The translations under genes and the position numbers were made by a program. Shown here one piece after another: positions 47,176 to 56,384 of a DNA stretch of 64,000 bases. Every line of letters starts with the position of its first letter. Within the stretch, counting starts at the first letter, position 1. The DNA is taken from NCBI GenBank assembly GCA_903902705.1, contig CAIUVX010000205.1, positions 1 to 64,000 on the forward strand, read 5' to 3'. The notes below the pieces were generated by a model. It did not search any database. It was not told where the DNA came from and saw only the letters and a list, made by a program, of their open reading frames with translations. The DNA comes from an uncultured Methylococcales bacterium (GTDB lineage Bacteria; Pseudomonadota; Gammaproteobacteria; Methylococcales; Methylomonadaceae).

Positions 47176-47787
47176 TTAAAGCCAATTTTCATCATTAGCA
47201 AATTTACTTTTCAAAAACTCACCTTGTGCAATTAACGCCTCTGCATCTTTACTATTCACACTAATAAGAATTTGCTCGATTTGTTCATTCAAAATAGTTA
47301 ATTGTTCAATTAACATTTCTTGTGAAGTTTTACCATTACGCATTTTGTGCATTCTGGCAAATACAGGTGGCAATTCTAAATAAGTAGTCAACATTTGTGG
47401 CAAATAATCCGTTACCGTTTGTTTGACGACGTGCAAATCATAATCGCCTGCATTCATTTCATTTAAACGCGGCAATAACATTAAAATATTATCTTTAATA
47501 TTAATAACCTTTGTTAATTCAGGTTGCGCCACTCGTTTACTGATTTTTTTAATTAATGCTTCCAACATTACTTGTAAATCACGTCCTGATAATTCACCAA
47601 GAGATTGGTTATGTAATACTTCGGTTTTGGGTGCTATTAAATAACCACAGATATATAAAGCGGGTACGATACCTATTAAAATAGGATTTCTAATGATAAA
47701 AAAAGTAACTAAACCTATTAAACCCCAAATACAAGCAACAATATTTGGGGTGCTGTATAAAAATAATAACAACGACCGATTTGCCAT
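47176..47787 (-). CDS. Membrane protein, possibly XpaC-like, in the TelA module
   Basis: A 203-residue protein with two N-terminal membrane helices (about 5-25 and 28-48). A cytosolic helical domain follows (LPRLNEMNAGDYDLHVVKQ, TDYLPQMLTTYLELP). This helical pattern and the link to a TelA gene recall XpaC-like proteins, but similarity is modest. It starts two bases after the stop of the VWA lipoprotein gene, so the two are co-translated. Confidence 0.55.
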   Translation of the reverse strand: MANRSLLLFLYSTPNIVACIWGLIGLVTFFIIRNPILIGIVPALYICGYLIAPKTEVLHNQSLGELSGRDLQVMLEALIKKISKRVAQPELTKVINIKDNILMLLPRLNEMNAGDYDLHVVKQTVTDYLPQMLTTYLELPPVFARMHKMRNGKTSQEMLIEQLTILNEQIEQILISVNSKDAEALIAQGEFLKSKFANDENWL

Positions 47788-47789
47788 AG

Positions 47790-49379
47790 TTATTGATACC
47801 CTCTGATTTGTTTAAACGCTTGTGCTAACGAACTTTTCCGACTATCGAACATTTTTCCGCCTGTTAAATTAGCCAGATTTTGCATTTCATCAGAACTGGC
47901 ATCACCAAATAAAATAGGGAAGGTGCGAATACCTGCGATAGTGTCTGATTCTTTTACATAAAACGCATTAAAATCTTCATATTTAATACCGTCTTGATTT
48001 AAACCATCCGTCATTAATACAATAGAATAAAAGCGATTAGCATCGGCTTGTTTAGCAACGCGTGCTTGTTGATAAGCCGTTTGTAAAGCGGTAAAAATAG
48101 CCGTGCCACCACCGACCTGCATACTGGTGACATATTGTTTTATGTCTTGTAATGCCGTGCCGTCTTTATCAATATTAAATTCGCGGGTTTCTATCACGGT
48201 ATTATTAAACGTAATCAGTGTGACTTTTTCACGATTTCTAAAACGGGCGAATTGTCCTGTCATTGTCGCATCATCGCCTGTTAAATTATTCATGGCTTGT
48301 TTTAATGCGTCAATTCGACTGCCTTCCATAGAGCCGCTTAAATCTAATACAAAAAATGAATGACTGGGTTTGCGTCTATCATTTAAATACGCGAATAATA
48401 TTTCATTCACCGTGGCGATATTATTAGGAAACGGTAAATCCATTAAATAGCCTTTAGGAAATTGCGCTCCTAATGCCACTTCTGCATTCACAGGACGACG
48501 ATCCGTATTAGTCATCATCCACGTTTGAAATTCAACAGACTTTAAATAATCAACGACTTTTTGATAATCAGCGGCTTTATCTTTATTTAATAAAATAAAC
48601 GGATAATCAGCGGTAACTGTGCCTTCTTTTGGATATAATAAAACTAATTTTTCCGTTAATGCGGGATTACGGTTTAATTTTAATAACTCAGATTCATAAC
48701 TAAATATGCCGTCCAGTTTTATTTGATCGCGTAAAAAACTGTCTGATAAAAAACCAGAACTACCCGCTGTTAAGGTATGCCCACTGAAAAAACTTTTCAG
48801 TTTTTCAGCATCGACATCTTGTGCAGTAATCGCATCACCTTTATTAGCAAACGCCGCCTGCACACTCATCACAGTCGAAAATCCAGAGTTTGAAGCCGTT
48901 GGATCAGTCATGGCATATTTCAATTCACCCGCTTTTACTTTTGCAGCAATATCTGTCCAAGTAATATTAGGATTGTCTATCCAGCCCCATTTTTTCGCTA
49001 AACTTTCTTTTACCGCTGGAATAACAGGTGAAATGCCGATTTTATCCTGCGCTTGAATTAATTTTTTATCGGCTTGTAATAAGCTAAGATATTTAGCATG
49101 AGAAAACCACGCTATATCGAATGGCTCTTGTTGGGCAGTTATTTTTTCCGCACCATCTAATGTGCCGATATATTCAATTTGTAACTGTACACCTGTTTTT
49201 TGTTTAATGGTTTCCAGCATCGGTTCTATATCTTTTAATTCAGAACCTGCGATAACTTTTAATACGGCACTGTTATCAGATGCCGTTGTTTTTTCATCCG
49301 TTGCGTTATTATCGCAAGCGGCTAATACTATTAATAAGGCAAAACAGCCTGTTAATAATAAAGTGCGTAGTAATTTCAT
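47790..49379 (-). CDS. Lipoprotein with substrate-binding and VWA domains
   Basis: A 529-residue protein. The signal ends at lipobox LIVLAAC. Residues about 40-310 are a periplasmic solute-binding fold of the SBP_bac_11 kind (LKVIAGSELKDIEPML... PFDIAWFSH). Residues about 340-529 are a von Willebrand A domain with a complete MIDAS motif (FFVLDLSGSMEG, MTDG). It probably binds a ligand or partner at the outer face of the inner membrane. It belongs with the TelA and second substrate-binding genes. Confidence 0.85.
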   Translation of the reverse strand: MKLLRTLLLTGCFALLIVLAACDNNATDEKTTASDNSAVLKVIAGSELKDIEPMLETIKQKTGVQLQIEYIGTLDGAEKITAQQEPFDIAWFSHAKYLSLLQADKKLIQAQDKIGISPVIPAVKESLAKKWGWIDNPNITWTDIAAKVKAGELKYAMTDPTASNSGFSTVMSVQAAFANKGDAITAQDVDAEKLKSFFSGHTLTAGSSGFLSDSFLRDQIKLDGIFSYESELLKLNRNPALTEKLVLLYPKEGTVTADYPFILLNKDKAADYQKVVDYLKSVEFQTWMMTNTDRRPVNAEVALGAQFPKGYLMDLPFPNNIATVNEILFAYLNDRRKPSHSFFVLDLSGSMEGSRIDALKQAMNNLTGDDATMTGQFARFRNREKVTLITFNNTVIETREFNIDKDGTALQDIKQYVTSMQVGGGTAIFTALQTAYQQARVAKQADANRFYSIVLMTDGLNQDGIKYEDFNAFYVKESDTIAGIRTFPILFGDASSDEMQNLANLTGGKMFDSRKSSLAQAFKQIRGYQ

Positions 49380-49401
49380 GATGAATTCCTAATTATTATC
49401 T

Positions 49402-49461
49402 AGTTCCCACGCGCTGCGTGGGAATTCATTTAATCCGTATTGCGCGTGGGAACCTGAGAAC
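49402..49461. repeat. Repeat unit, left copy bounding the unknown 251-residue gene
   Basis: TTCCCACGC/GCGTGGGAA palindrome at 49404-49424 plus a further GCGCGTGGGAA half and tail. About 60 bases are homologous, in the same orientation, to 50331-50390. Confidence 0.85.
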
Positions 49462-49573
49462 AACTGTGCTTCTCATGTTTTTCCAAGTAAGCCGTAAACT
49501 CAGCTAATTCTTTTTCATATTTAGTTAATTCACCAGATACGTCTTCAATGATGCGATTTATAATCTCCTCCAT
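49430..49573 (-). CDS. Possible small coiled-coil protein
   Basis: A 47-residue frame starting MEEIINRIIEDVSGELTKYE, strongly helical and charged. Its start overlaps the end of the 251-residue gene by 16 bases, and its last residues fall in the repeat. The ribosome site is poorly spaced. It may be real or accidental. Confidence 0.3.
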   Translation of the reverse strand: MEEIINRIIEDVSGELTKYEKELAEFTAYLEKHEKHSCSQVPTRNTD

Positions 49574-50313
49574 TTCCTTTTTTTGACAGGTTTTAGCTCG
49601 AAATTAGTTTTAAGAATAAAACAACCTACAATACACCAAAGAATACCAAGAGATATTGACTCCATGAAACCATAATCAACCCCGACTAGAAATGCCAAAT
49701 ACAAAATAGCGATATATACTTTTGTTATGATGTCTGTTTTTCCACTTTCCAGATCGTGCAGATCTCTCTTCCTAGCCTCTATCAGATTTCTGTTGCCATT
49801 ACATACACTATTAAGCCATCGTGAATTACGCTCTACTATTTCCGATCTACAAAGTTCAATTTCCTCTTTTGTAGACTTAATATCTTTTTGGCGAACGACC
49901 TTCAGATCAGAAACAAGTAGACTAGCATTATAAAAATACATAGTATTACCAAATAGATCCCTACCAGTTCCAAGAGAACGTAATAATTTAGAAGTAATAA
50001 GTGCGTCGCAGGCTTCAATATCTTCTCTATTCATCCCATACTTTTCTGTTCTCCACTTATGGTAGCTATTAAAAATTAACTTCCTTAATTCTGCATCAAA
50101 GGGTCTAATATAACCTTGAATATTTTTATATCGGCAGTATATCTCTTCTTTATTATTTTTTGGTTGATTACCATCAAAATATCCTCCATCTGATATAACA
50201 CCTTCTTTTTGTTCTTCATCGTTATAATGCCACCAAGATACTGGAATAAGCTCGCCTTCTAGCTCTTGTTTATCAAATTTAAATGTAACGTATATTGGAT
50301 TAACTAATGACAT
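49558..50313 (-). CDS. Unknown protein with two C-terminal membrane helices
   Basis: A 251-residue protein not recognised. The N-terminal 200 residues are soluble and charged, with a YCRYKNIQGYIRPFDAELR segment, a long helical stretch (KSTKEEIELCRSEIVERNS) and two hydrophobic helices at about 198-213 and 218-234, ending in a basic tail KPVKKRKWRRL. A GAGAG ribosome site lies upstream. It sits between two copies of one repeat in the middle of the TelA operon, as if inserted there. Confidence 0.7.
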   Translation of the reverse strand: MSLVNPIYVTFKFDKQELEGELIPVSWWHYNDEEQKEGVISDGGYFDGNQPKNNKEEIYCRYKNIQGYIRPFDAELRKLIFNSYHKWRTEKYGMNREDIEACDALITSKLLRSLGTGRDLFGNTMYFYNASLLVSDLKVVRQKDIKSTKEEIELCRSEIVERNSRWLNSVCNGNRNLIEARKRDLHDLESGKTDIITKVYIAILYLAFLVGVDYGFMESISLGILWCIVGCFILKTNFELKPVKKRKWRRL

Positions 50314-50330
50314 AATATTTCTCTCTTTTT

Positions 50331-50390
50331 ACCTAATTTCCACGCGCTGTGTGGTGATTGATTTCAACGTCGCGCGTGGGAAACTAGAGA
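50331..50390. repeat. Repeat unit, right copy bounding the unknown 251-residue gene
   Basis: TTTCCACGCGCTGTGTGG, then CGCGCGTGGGAAA about 20 bases on. Same orientation as the copy at 49402-49461, with several mismatches. Confidence 0.8.
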
Positions 50391-50394
50391 ATAA

Positions 50395-51609
50395 TTATAA
50401 ATGCACGTCATTATTCTGAATTTGTATTTGCGCAGTCACAGCCGCTGATTCTTGTTGCCGTGTTTTATCTAAATATGCTTTAGATTTATCAATTTCACTG
50501 GATAATACATTAACGGTTTTCTGCATATTCGCCAGTGCTTTGATTTTATAATCTGCCATCATATCCATCGTTTGATAAATATCAGCAAACGCGGCTTTTA
50601 ATTTATCTATTTCAACGGTGGAATTAACTGCCTGATTATTAATATCTCCCGCTTGTTGTTTTAACATTTTGGCAGTATTAGCAATCATATTGCTGGTGGT
50701 GGAATTTAACGCATTAATTTGATCTAATACTAATTTTTGATTCGTCAAGGCTTGCGCGACCATGACCGCTGTGCGTAAGGCGGAAATAGTGGTGGTGGTT
50801 GCTCTATCGACACCTTTTATTAATTCCAGATTGTTTTTACGCACCATATCTAAGGCTAAATAACCTTGAATACTCACAGCCAATTGCGTTAATAAATCCT
50901 GTACTTTTTGGCGTACATAAAACAACATTTCTTCTTTAACAATACGCGCTTTTTCAGGGGATTGGCGTTCAATTTCATGGATTCTACTTTCTAGTGTGGC
51001 ATCGATTTGTTTACCTAGATAAATATACTGTTCCAATTTACCCATAATATCCCATAGATTAGCTTTTTCAGTTTCTATGACGGCATTATCTTTGCGTAAT
51101 TCATCTTGCCCGTTATATAAGGCTTCGACAATTTTATTCAAATGGGTTTGTGCGGATTGATATTGATGAAAATAATCCAGTAATTTATTACCGAAGGGAA
51201 TAAAACCCAGTATTTTACGGGTGGCAAATAAATCTTGTTGTGTGGGGTCAAGTTTTTCTACGGTGTCGCGTAAATCAGTTAAGGTTTTACCAATTGGGGC
51301 ATTATCATCAAATACGCCGCCTTTATTCATCGTGTTGGCAGGTCTTTCTAACATTCGATTGGACATACTGGCGGCGGCTCTGATTTCGCTACTGCCCATG
51401 TTGTGAATGACGTTGACTTTTTCTTTGAAGCTGTCGCTATTGACCTCGCTACTCAACACTATTTCGATGAATTCAGCGACTTTTTTATTCAATTGTTCGT
51501 GCTGTTCGGCTGATACAGGCACTTGCGATAAGGCTTTGTCCGTGGGTACGGCGGCGACGGGTTCGGGTGGTGTGAGGGTTGGCGGTGTTAATGTGGCAGT
51601 GTCGGTCAT
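50395..51609 (-). CDS. TelA/KlaA family toxic anion resistance protein
   Basis: A 404-residue helical protein. After a Pro/Thr-rich start comes the TelA core (MLERPANTMNKGG, LDPTQQDLF, FGNKLLDYFHQYQSAQ, LWDIMGKLEQYIYLGKQID). TelA was first linked to tellurite resistance on plasmid RK2, and relatives in chromosomes occur with TerD/VWA-type stress genes. The mechanism is unknown. Here it lies between two substrate-binding-like proteins, with AGAGGAT before the ATG. Confidence 0.9.
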   Translation of the reverse strand: MTDTATLTPPTLTPPEPVAAVPTDKALSQVPVSAEQHEQLNKKVAEFIEIVLSSEVNSDSFKEKVNVIHNMGSSEIRAAASMSNRMLERPANTMNKGGVFDDNAPIGKTLTDLRDTVEKLDPTQQDLFATRKILGFIPFGNKLLDYFHQYQSAQTHLNKIVEALYNGQDELRKDNAVIETEKANLWDIMGKLEQYIYLGKQIDATLESRIHEIERQSPEKARIVKEEMLFYVRQKVQDLLTQLAVSIQGYLALDMVRKNNLELIKGVDRATTTTISALRTAVMVAQALTNQKLVLDQINALNSTTSNMIANTAKMLKQQAGDINNQAVNSTVEIDKLKAAFADIYQTMDMMADYKIKALANMQKTVNVLSSEIDKSKAYLDKTRQQESAAVTAQIQIQNNDVHL

Positions 51610-51649
51610 TACGAGAATCCTCTGGTTAAATTGGTTTTAATATTCGCGC

Positions 51650-51703
51650 AGGAGTCCAATAGCTTTAGCTATTGGATAAAACAGCTAAAGCTGTTTTACT
51701 CCT
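51650..51703. repeat. Compound hairpin repeat
   Basis: Two side-by-side hairpins (CCAATAGCT/AGCTATTGG and AAAACAGCT/AGCTGTTTT) enclosed by AGGAGT/ACTCCT, a three-stem cross-like structure. It lies between the TelA gene and the upstream substrate-binding gene and shares an arm with 44189-44219. Confidence 0.8.
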
Positions 51704-51711
51704 ACGGGCAG

Positions 51712-52812
51712 TTATTTAGCGGTAGAGACTTGGTTAATCATAGCTTCCAGTATTTCATAGCTGGGCGCGTCAATCACATTGACCAATTCGGGCGGTGCAA
51801 CAAAACTGGTAGTCTTCGCCAACGCGCCCGCGTTAGCAGTACGCAAGCCATGTTGAACGGCAATTTGTTGTAAGGTTTCATCATTCATTAACGCATCGGC
51901 GAGTTTTTCAGCATCGGCATTAAAGGGAATAAAAACGTGTTTGGTGAATAAAGTCGGCTCAGGATAGAGCAGTACCATATCGGGTCTAATCGCACTGTTT
52001 TTAGTTTTCTCAACTTCGCGTAAAAATTGCGCTTCATAAATCATCACTAGCGGGGATTTTCCCATACCCATTGTTAAATAATCTTGAAATGGAATTTCGG
52101 TGGAGTTTTCCATAAAGCCTTGACGGGCAAATAAGGAGGTTAATTTAGGCATTAACGGCGTGATTTGCGCTTCATTTTGGACGATTGCATTATTGTTGAG
52201 GATGTAGCTTGCGAGAGCTAAATACATTGCCGCACTGTTTGATTTTGCTACGTTGCTGGTAGCAACTAGAATGGATTTGTTGGCAGGATAGGCATCGCTA
52301 CCTTTTAAATCAGTCCAGCGTTTTTCGTTAATAATCAGGTTAAATAATGCCGTCATGTCAATGATGTAATAGGCATCACCGCGTTTTTTAACGATATTAT
52401 TGGCAATTAATATTTCGGCAATCGGTTTCCATGAGGCAATCACCATCGGCGTGAAAAATGGCTGTACCGATTTTTTTATGTTTTGATCGCGTTTGATTTT
52501 TTCAGCCGCAGACACACCCGCAGGAAAGGCGAAATCATATTGTTTGGCAAGATTTGGTATGTTTGCTATCTCGCGTGAACCAGATTTTTCCACCGTCACT
52601 TTTAAATTAATTTTGGCTAACGCGGCTATGGTTTGTGGATCACGAAAAAACTCTTCTTTTTCTGAACCGATAACGCCTTTAATTTCATGCAGGGTTGATG
52701 ATGAATCAACCGCTGTATTACCCGCTTGTTCAGTAACAGAGACATAAATGGCAGCACCAACGCCTGCTAACAACAGCAGGGTAAGCAATGGTGCAAGTAA
52801 GCGTTTTAGCAT
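51712..52812 (-). CDS. Membrane-anchored substrate-binding-like protein of the TelA module
   Basis: A 366-residue protein from the ATG at 52812, chosen because GAGGA lies eight bases upstream; a GTG nine codons earlier has no ribosome site. A single N-terminal membrane helix (LLAPLLTLLLLAGVGAAIYV) anchors a periplasmic solute-binding fold (IKGVIGSEKEEFF, TVEKSGSREIANI, TMGMGKSPLVMIYEAQFL, RPDMVLLYPEPTLF). It is related in plan to the binding half of the VWA lipoprotein. It leads the TelA operon. Ligand unknown. Confidence 0.75.
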   Translation of the reverse strand: MLKRLLAPLLTLLLLAGVGAAIYVSVTEQAGNTAVDSSSTLHEIKGVIGSEKEEFFRDPQTIAALAKINLKVTVEKSGSREIANIPNLAKQYDFAFPAGVSAAEKIKRDQNIKKSVQPFFTPMVIASWKPIAEILIANNIVKKRGDAYYIIDMTALFNLIINEKRWTDLKGSDAYPANKSILVATSNVAKSNSAAMYLALASYILNNNAIVQNEAQITPLMPKLTSLFARQGFMENSTEIPFQDYLTMGMGKSPLVMIYEAQFLREVEKTKNSAIRPDMVLLYPEPTLFTKHVFIPFNADAEKLADALMNDETLQQIAVQHGLRTANAGALAKTTSFVAPPELVNVIDAPSYEILEAMINQVSTAK

Positions 52813-53206
52813 AAGTCTATCCTCGTTGATTGTGCGCACTGGCTAACCATATACTACTAGAGTTTAGCTTTAAATAAACCACGGTGTGTGGATTGGAGGA
52901 TTTTAACACGCCCAACGCATTCGCACGGTGAGTGTTTTTTACGCTCTATGGTGAAGCGGGGGGGCGTTTTTAATGTGGGATAGACAGATTTGCAGGTCAG
53001 GTTAGTGCCATATCATCATCCTATGAACTTAGCACACCTTATCGCGTTTGTTGCCAAGAACTTATCGTCACCTCCAGAACTTGCACCCAGTGAAATTATC
53101 AGGCATTGCATTGATTGCTAAATTTAAAGTTCCAATGGTTAATGTGATATTTTCCATTGAGTTGCGTGGCTTTGTTGGTTGGATAGATTATAGCAACTAC
53201 CCCAGC
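52813..53206. other. Intergenic region without recognisable gene
   Basis: About 390 bases between uvrD and the TelA module. It should hold the promoter of the minus-strand TelA module. No convincing frame, RNA gene or clear promoter was seen. Confidence 0.5.
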
Positions 53207-55435
53207 TTACAACACATCCAACTTCGCATAAGCCAACATCAATTGCTTAACGCCTACCTGTTTAAAATTAATCATCACGCTTTGTTTATCGCCTTCTCCT
53301 GCACAGGCGATTACGACACCGACACCGAATTTTTCATGACTGACTTTTTGCCCTGTTGCATAACGACCTTTGGTAATTGAAGGGCTGGCGGCGGGTTTTG
53401 GTGGTGTAGACTGCGTGCTGTGTCCCCAACTGGGTTTATTGGCAATAACAGCGGGGCGTGGCGTAGCGGTAATGGGGTAGCTAACGCTAGTTCGCGCTCT
53501 GATGTCGTGGAGCAATTCAACAGGAATATCGCGTAAAAATCGTGAGGGTTTGGGGTCGGTTTTGCGTCCGTATAACCACCTGGATTCGGCGTAGGTCATA
53601 ATCAATTGTTGTCTGGCGCGAGTAATGCCGACATAACACAAGCGGCGTTCTTCTTCTAAGCGTGGAAGATCATCAACCGATTGTGAGGCGGGGAATAGTC
53701 CTTCTTCCATACCGACTAAAAACACCACTTTAAATTCCAGCCCTTTGGCGGTGTGTAAAGTCATTAGTTGCACGCAATCATCGGCTTCATCGCCTTGTTG
53801 ATCGCCAGATTCTAGCGAGGCATGGGTTAAAAATGACTCCAGTTCGCTCATGTTTTCTTCATTGTTATTATCAAAATAAAACAGTTTTGCGGCGTTGGCT
53901 AATTCGGCTAAGTTTTCCAGTTTTTCTTCACCTTTATCTTGCTTGTCTTTTTTGTATAATTCCACCAAACCGCTTTTCTCGCTGACTAACAGCACTTTTT
54001 CGTACAGATCCAAGGCTTCGGTTTGTTGACTTAGCTGTTTAATTAAGTCTAAAAAGGCGATTAAGGCATTGGCGGCGCGTGCAGATAAGCTGTGTTGATT
54101 AATCAGGGCAATCGCTGCTGACCATAACGAAATGCCTTGATCGCGGGCAATAGTACGCAAATCATCCAACGTTTTTGCACCAATGCCGCGTGTTGGGGTA
54201 TTAATCACCCGTTCAAATGAGGCATCATCATGACGATGGGCAATTAATCGTAAATAGGCTAATGCAGTTTTAATTTCGGCACGGTCAAAAAAGCGTAATC
54301 CGCCATAAACACGATACGGTATGGCTTTGGCTACCAGTTGCTCTTCAAATTGCCGTGATTGGGCATTGGAGCGGTATAAAATCGCGGTTTCACTGCGCTG
54401 ACCACCTGCCGCGACATGGGCGCGTATGCGTTCAACGACAAAATGGGCTTCATCGTGTTCATTAAATGCGGAATACACTGAAATTAGCTCGCCATCGCCT
54501 GCGTTCGTCCATAATTCTTTCACCATGCGTCCTTGGTTTTTGGCAATGACTTGGTTGGCAGCTTTAAGAATCGTGCCTGTGGAACGGTAATTTTGCTCCA
54601 GTTTAATGACTTGGTGATTGGGATAATGTTGTTGAAAACTAAAAAGATTGGCGATTTTCGCACCACGCCAGCCGTAAATTGATTGGTCATCATCGCCGAC
54701 AATAAATAAATTATCTTTACCGTTGGTTAATAAACGCAACCACGCATATTGAATGCTGTTGGTGTCTTGAAATTCATCGACATGGACTTGGCGGAAACGT
54801 TGTTGATAATGGGCGAGTAATTCTTCGTTATCGCGTAATAATTCGAATGCGCGTAGCAATAATTCGGCAAAATCCACTAAGCCAGAACGCTGGCATAAGG
54901 CTTCATAAGCTAGATAGACTTGTAGACGTTGGTAGTCGTTTGGATCATCGGGTATTTCCATGTCCTTAGCGCGTATGCCTTCGTCTTTTTGGGCATTGAT
55001 ATACCATTGCATTTCACGCGGAGGCCACGTTTTATCATCCATATTTAGCGAGTTGAGCAAGCGTTTAATCACTCGCAATTGATCGCTAGAATCCATGACT
55101 TGAAAAGTCTCTGGTAACAGTGCTTGCGCTGCGTGTCGTCTGAGCAATCTGTGGGCAATACCGTGAAACGTGCCTATCCACATGGTTTGGGTCGATATGT
55201 CCAGCAATTGCTCGATTCGACCGCGCATTTCTTTGGCGGCTTTATTGGTAAATGTCACCGCTAGAATGCTGTGGGGCGACACTTGATAATGCTGAATTTG
55301 CCAAGCAATACGGTGTACTAATACCCGCGTTTTGCCACTTCCTGCACCTGCTAAAACTAGCACAGATTGTGACGGCGCGGTAACGGCTTGAAGCTGGTCG
55401 TTATTTAACGGGGCAGTAATTTTATGAATATCCAT
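53207..55435 (-). CDS. uvrD: DNA helicase II, UvrD
   Basis: A 742-residue superfamily 1 helicase. Motif I AGAGSGKTRVLVHR, motif Ia AVTFTNKAAKEM, motif II VDEFQDTN, motif III GDDDQSIYGWRGA, motif IV LEQNYRS, motif V TLHTAKGLEF and motif VI VGITRARQQL are all present. The opening LNNDQLQAVTAPSQSVLVLAGAG and the WPPREMQWYIN segment match UvrD rather than Rep. The C-terminal tail has the Tudor-like GQKVSHEKFGVGVVI. UvrD acts in mismatch and nucleotide excision repair. Confidence 0.96.
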   Translation of the reverse strand: MDIHKITAPLNNDQLQAVTAPSQSVLVLAGAGSGKTRVLVHRIAWQIQHYQVSPHSILAVTFTNKAAKEMRGRIEQLLDISTQTMWIGTFHGIAHRLLRRHAAQALLPETFQVMDSSDQLRVIKRLLNSLNMDDKTWPPREMQWYINAQKDEGIRAKDMEIPDDPNDYQRLQVYLAYEALCQRSGLVDFAELLLRAFELLRDNEELLAHYQQRFRQVHVDEFQDTNSIQYAWLRLLTNGKDNLFIVGDDDQSIYGWRGAKIANLFSFQQHYPNHQVIKLEQNYRSTGTILKAANQVIAKNQGRMVKELWTNAGDGELISVYSAFNEHDEAHFVVERIRAHVAAGGQRSETAILYRSNAQSRQFEEQLVAKAIPYRVYGGLRFFDRAEIKTALAYLRLIAHRHDDASFERVINTPTRGIGAKTLDDLRTIARDQGISLWSAAIALINQHSLSARAANALIAFLDLIKQLSQQTEALDLYEKVLLVSEKSGLVELYKKDKQDKGEEKLENLAELANAAKLFYFDNNNEENMSELESFLTHASLESGDQQGDEADDCVQLMTLHTAKGLEFKVVFLVGMEEGLFPASQSVDDLPRLEEERRLCYVGITRARQQLIMTYAESRWLYGRKTDPKPSRFLRDIPVELLHDIRARTSVSYPITATPRPAVIANKPSWGHSTQSTPPKPAASPSITKGRYATGQKVSHEKFGVGVVIACAGEGDKQSVMINFKQVGVKQLMLAYAKLDVL

Positions 55436-55536
55436 TGCTTATTGCTTGCACATTTTTTGTAGCTGTGTATATTGCCATAGATTTTACGCTAACGCGTAAA
55501 GCTGATTTTGCTAACTAATACCCAGAGGATTTTGAA

Positions 55537-55788
55537 ATGAGTTTTGATTATAAACGTATGATTAAGTTTGAACACAATGTAGGCTGCAAAGAAAAAATGT
55601 ATCGCATTTATGCAGGATCGGCAGCATTGTTTATTTCTATTTTCACCGCGTCTATTGCGTTATTGTTGATTGGTTTAATTTTAGTTGCCACAGGCTATTC
55701 AGGCTGGTGTCCTGTGTATTCTGGACTGGAAAAAAACACCAATGAAGCCAGCGCATCACCCGAACAAACACCCGAAGCAACTAGCTAA
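55537..55788 (+). CDS. DUF2892 (YgaP-type membrane domain) protein
   Basis: An 83-residue protein with an N-terminal soluble part (MSFDYKRMIKFEHNVGCKEK), two close membrane helices and the family's GWCPVYSGL motif. DUF2892 domains are often fused to rhodanese. The C-terminus is a polar Pro/Thr tail. GAGGA lies upstream. It ends in a terminator shared with the convergent fxsA. Confidence 0.75.
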   Translation: MSFDYKRMIKFEHNVGCKEKMYRIYAGSAALFISIFTASIALLLIGLILVATGYSGWCPVYSGLEKNTNEASASPEQTPEATS

Positions 55789-55795
55789 AAAGACT

Positions 55796-55823
55796 GGAGT
55801 CAAAAAACAAGTTTTTTGACTCC
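55796..55823. terminator. Bidirectional terminator between the DUF2892 gene and fxsA
   Basis: A perfect 12-bp stem, GGAGTCAAAAAA with TTTTTTGACTCC, and a four-base loop. A/T runs in the stem allow function on both strands between convergent genes. Confidence 0.8.
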
Positions 55824-55824
55824 G

Positions 55825-56262
55825 TTATTCTTCTCGGTGAAACTCACCTTCCAATATATTCTCTTTGCTTGTTGTCGCTTGACTAAAGCCAGCAATAGGT
55901 TGAATAAGATGATGTTCAATGACATATTGAGCTATTTTCTTGCGGGTCGCAGGAATCAAACACGCAAGACCCACTATATCAGTGATAAAACCAGGCGTAA
56001 GCAACAACGCGCCGCCCACTAAAATTAAAGGCCCTTCAATCATTTCATACGCAGGTATTTCGCCCCGCGCCAAACTTTCTTGAAAGCGGCGAAAGGTCGC
56101 AAACCCTTGTTGCCGCAATAGCCAAGTGCCTAACACTGCGGTAAACACCACCAGCACAATCGTTGGAAACGCACCAATAATGCCACCCACTTCCAACAGC
56201 AAATAAATTTCTGCAAACGGCACAATCAGTACAATTAACAACAGGATTTGGAAATTTTTCAT
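55825..56262 (-). CDS. fxsA: FxsA family membrane protein
   Basis: A 145-residue protein with the FxsA pattern: PFAEIYLLLEVGGIIGAFPT, LRQQGFATFRRFQESLARGE and LILVGGALLLTPGFITDIVGL, giving three to four membrane helices. FxsA (phage F exclusion suppressor) is a small inner-membrane protein of unclear normal role. It lies downstream of dcd. Confidence 0.9.
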   Translation of the reverse strand: MKNFQILLLIVLIVPFAEIYLLLEVGGIIGAFPTIVLVVFTAVLGTWLLRQQGFATFRRFQESLARGEIPAYEMIEGPLILVGGALLLTPGFITDIVGLACLIPATRKKIAQYVIEHHLIQPIAGFSQATTSKENILEGEFHREE

Positions 56263-56384
56263 AGTTATACTCTCAAAGGTTCAAGATCGTTGCCATACAA
56301 TATAAAGGCAATTCATGCTAACTTCTAGGATAAATTTTTATCAACCCACGCATTGAAATAGCAACCTACATAAAAACGGATAGG

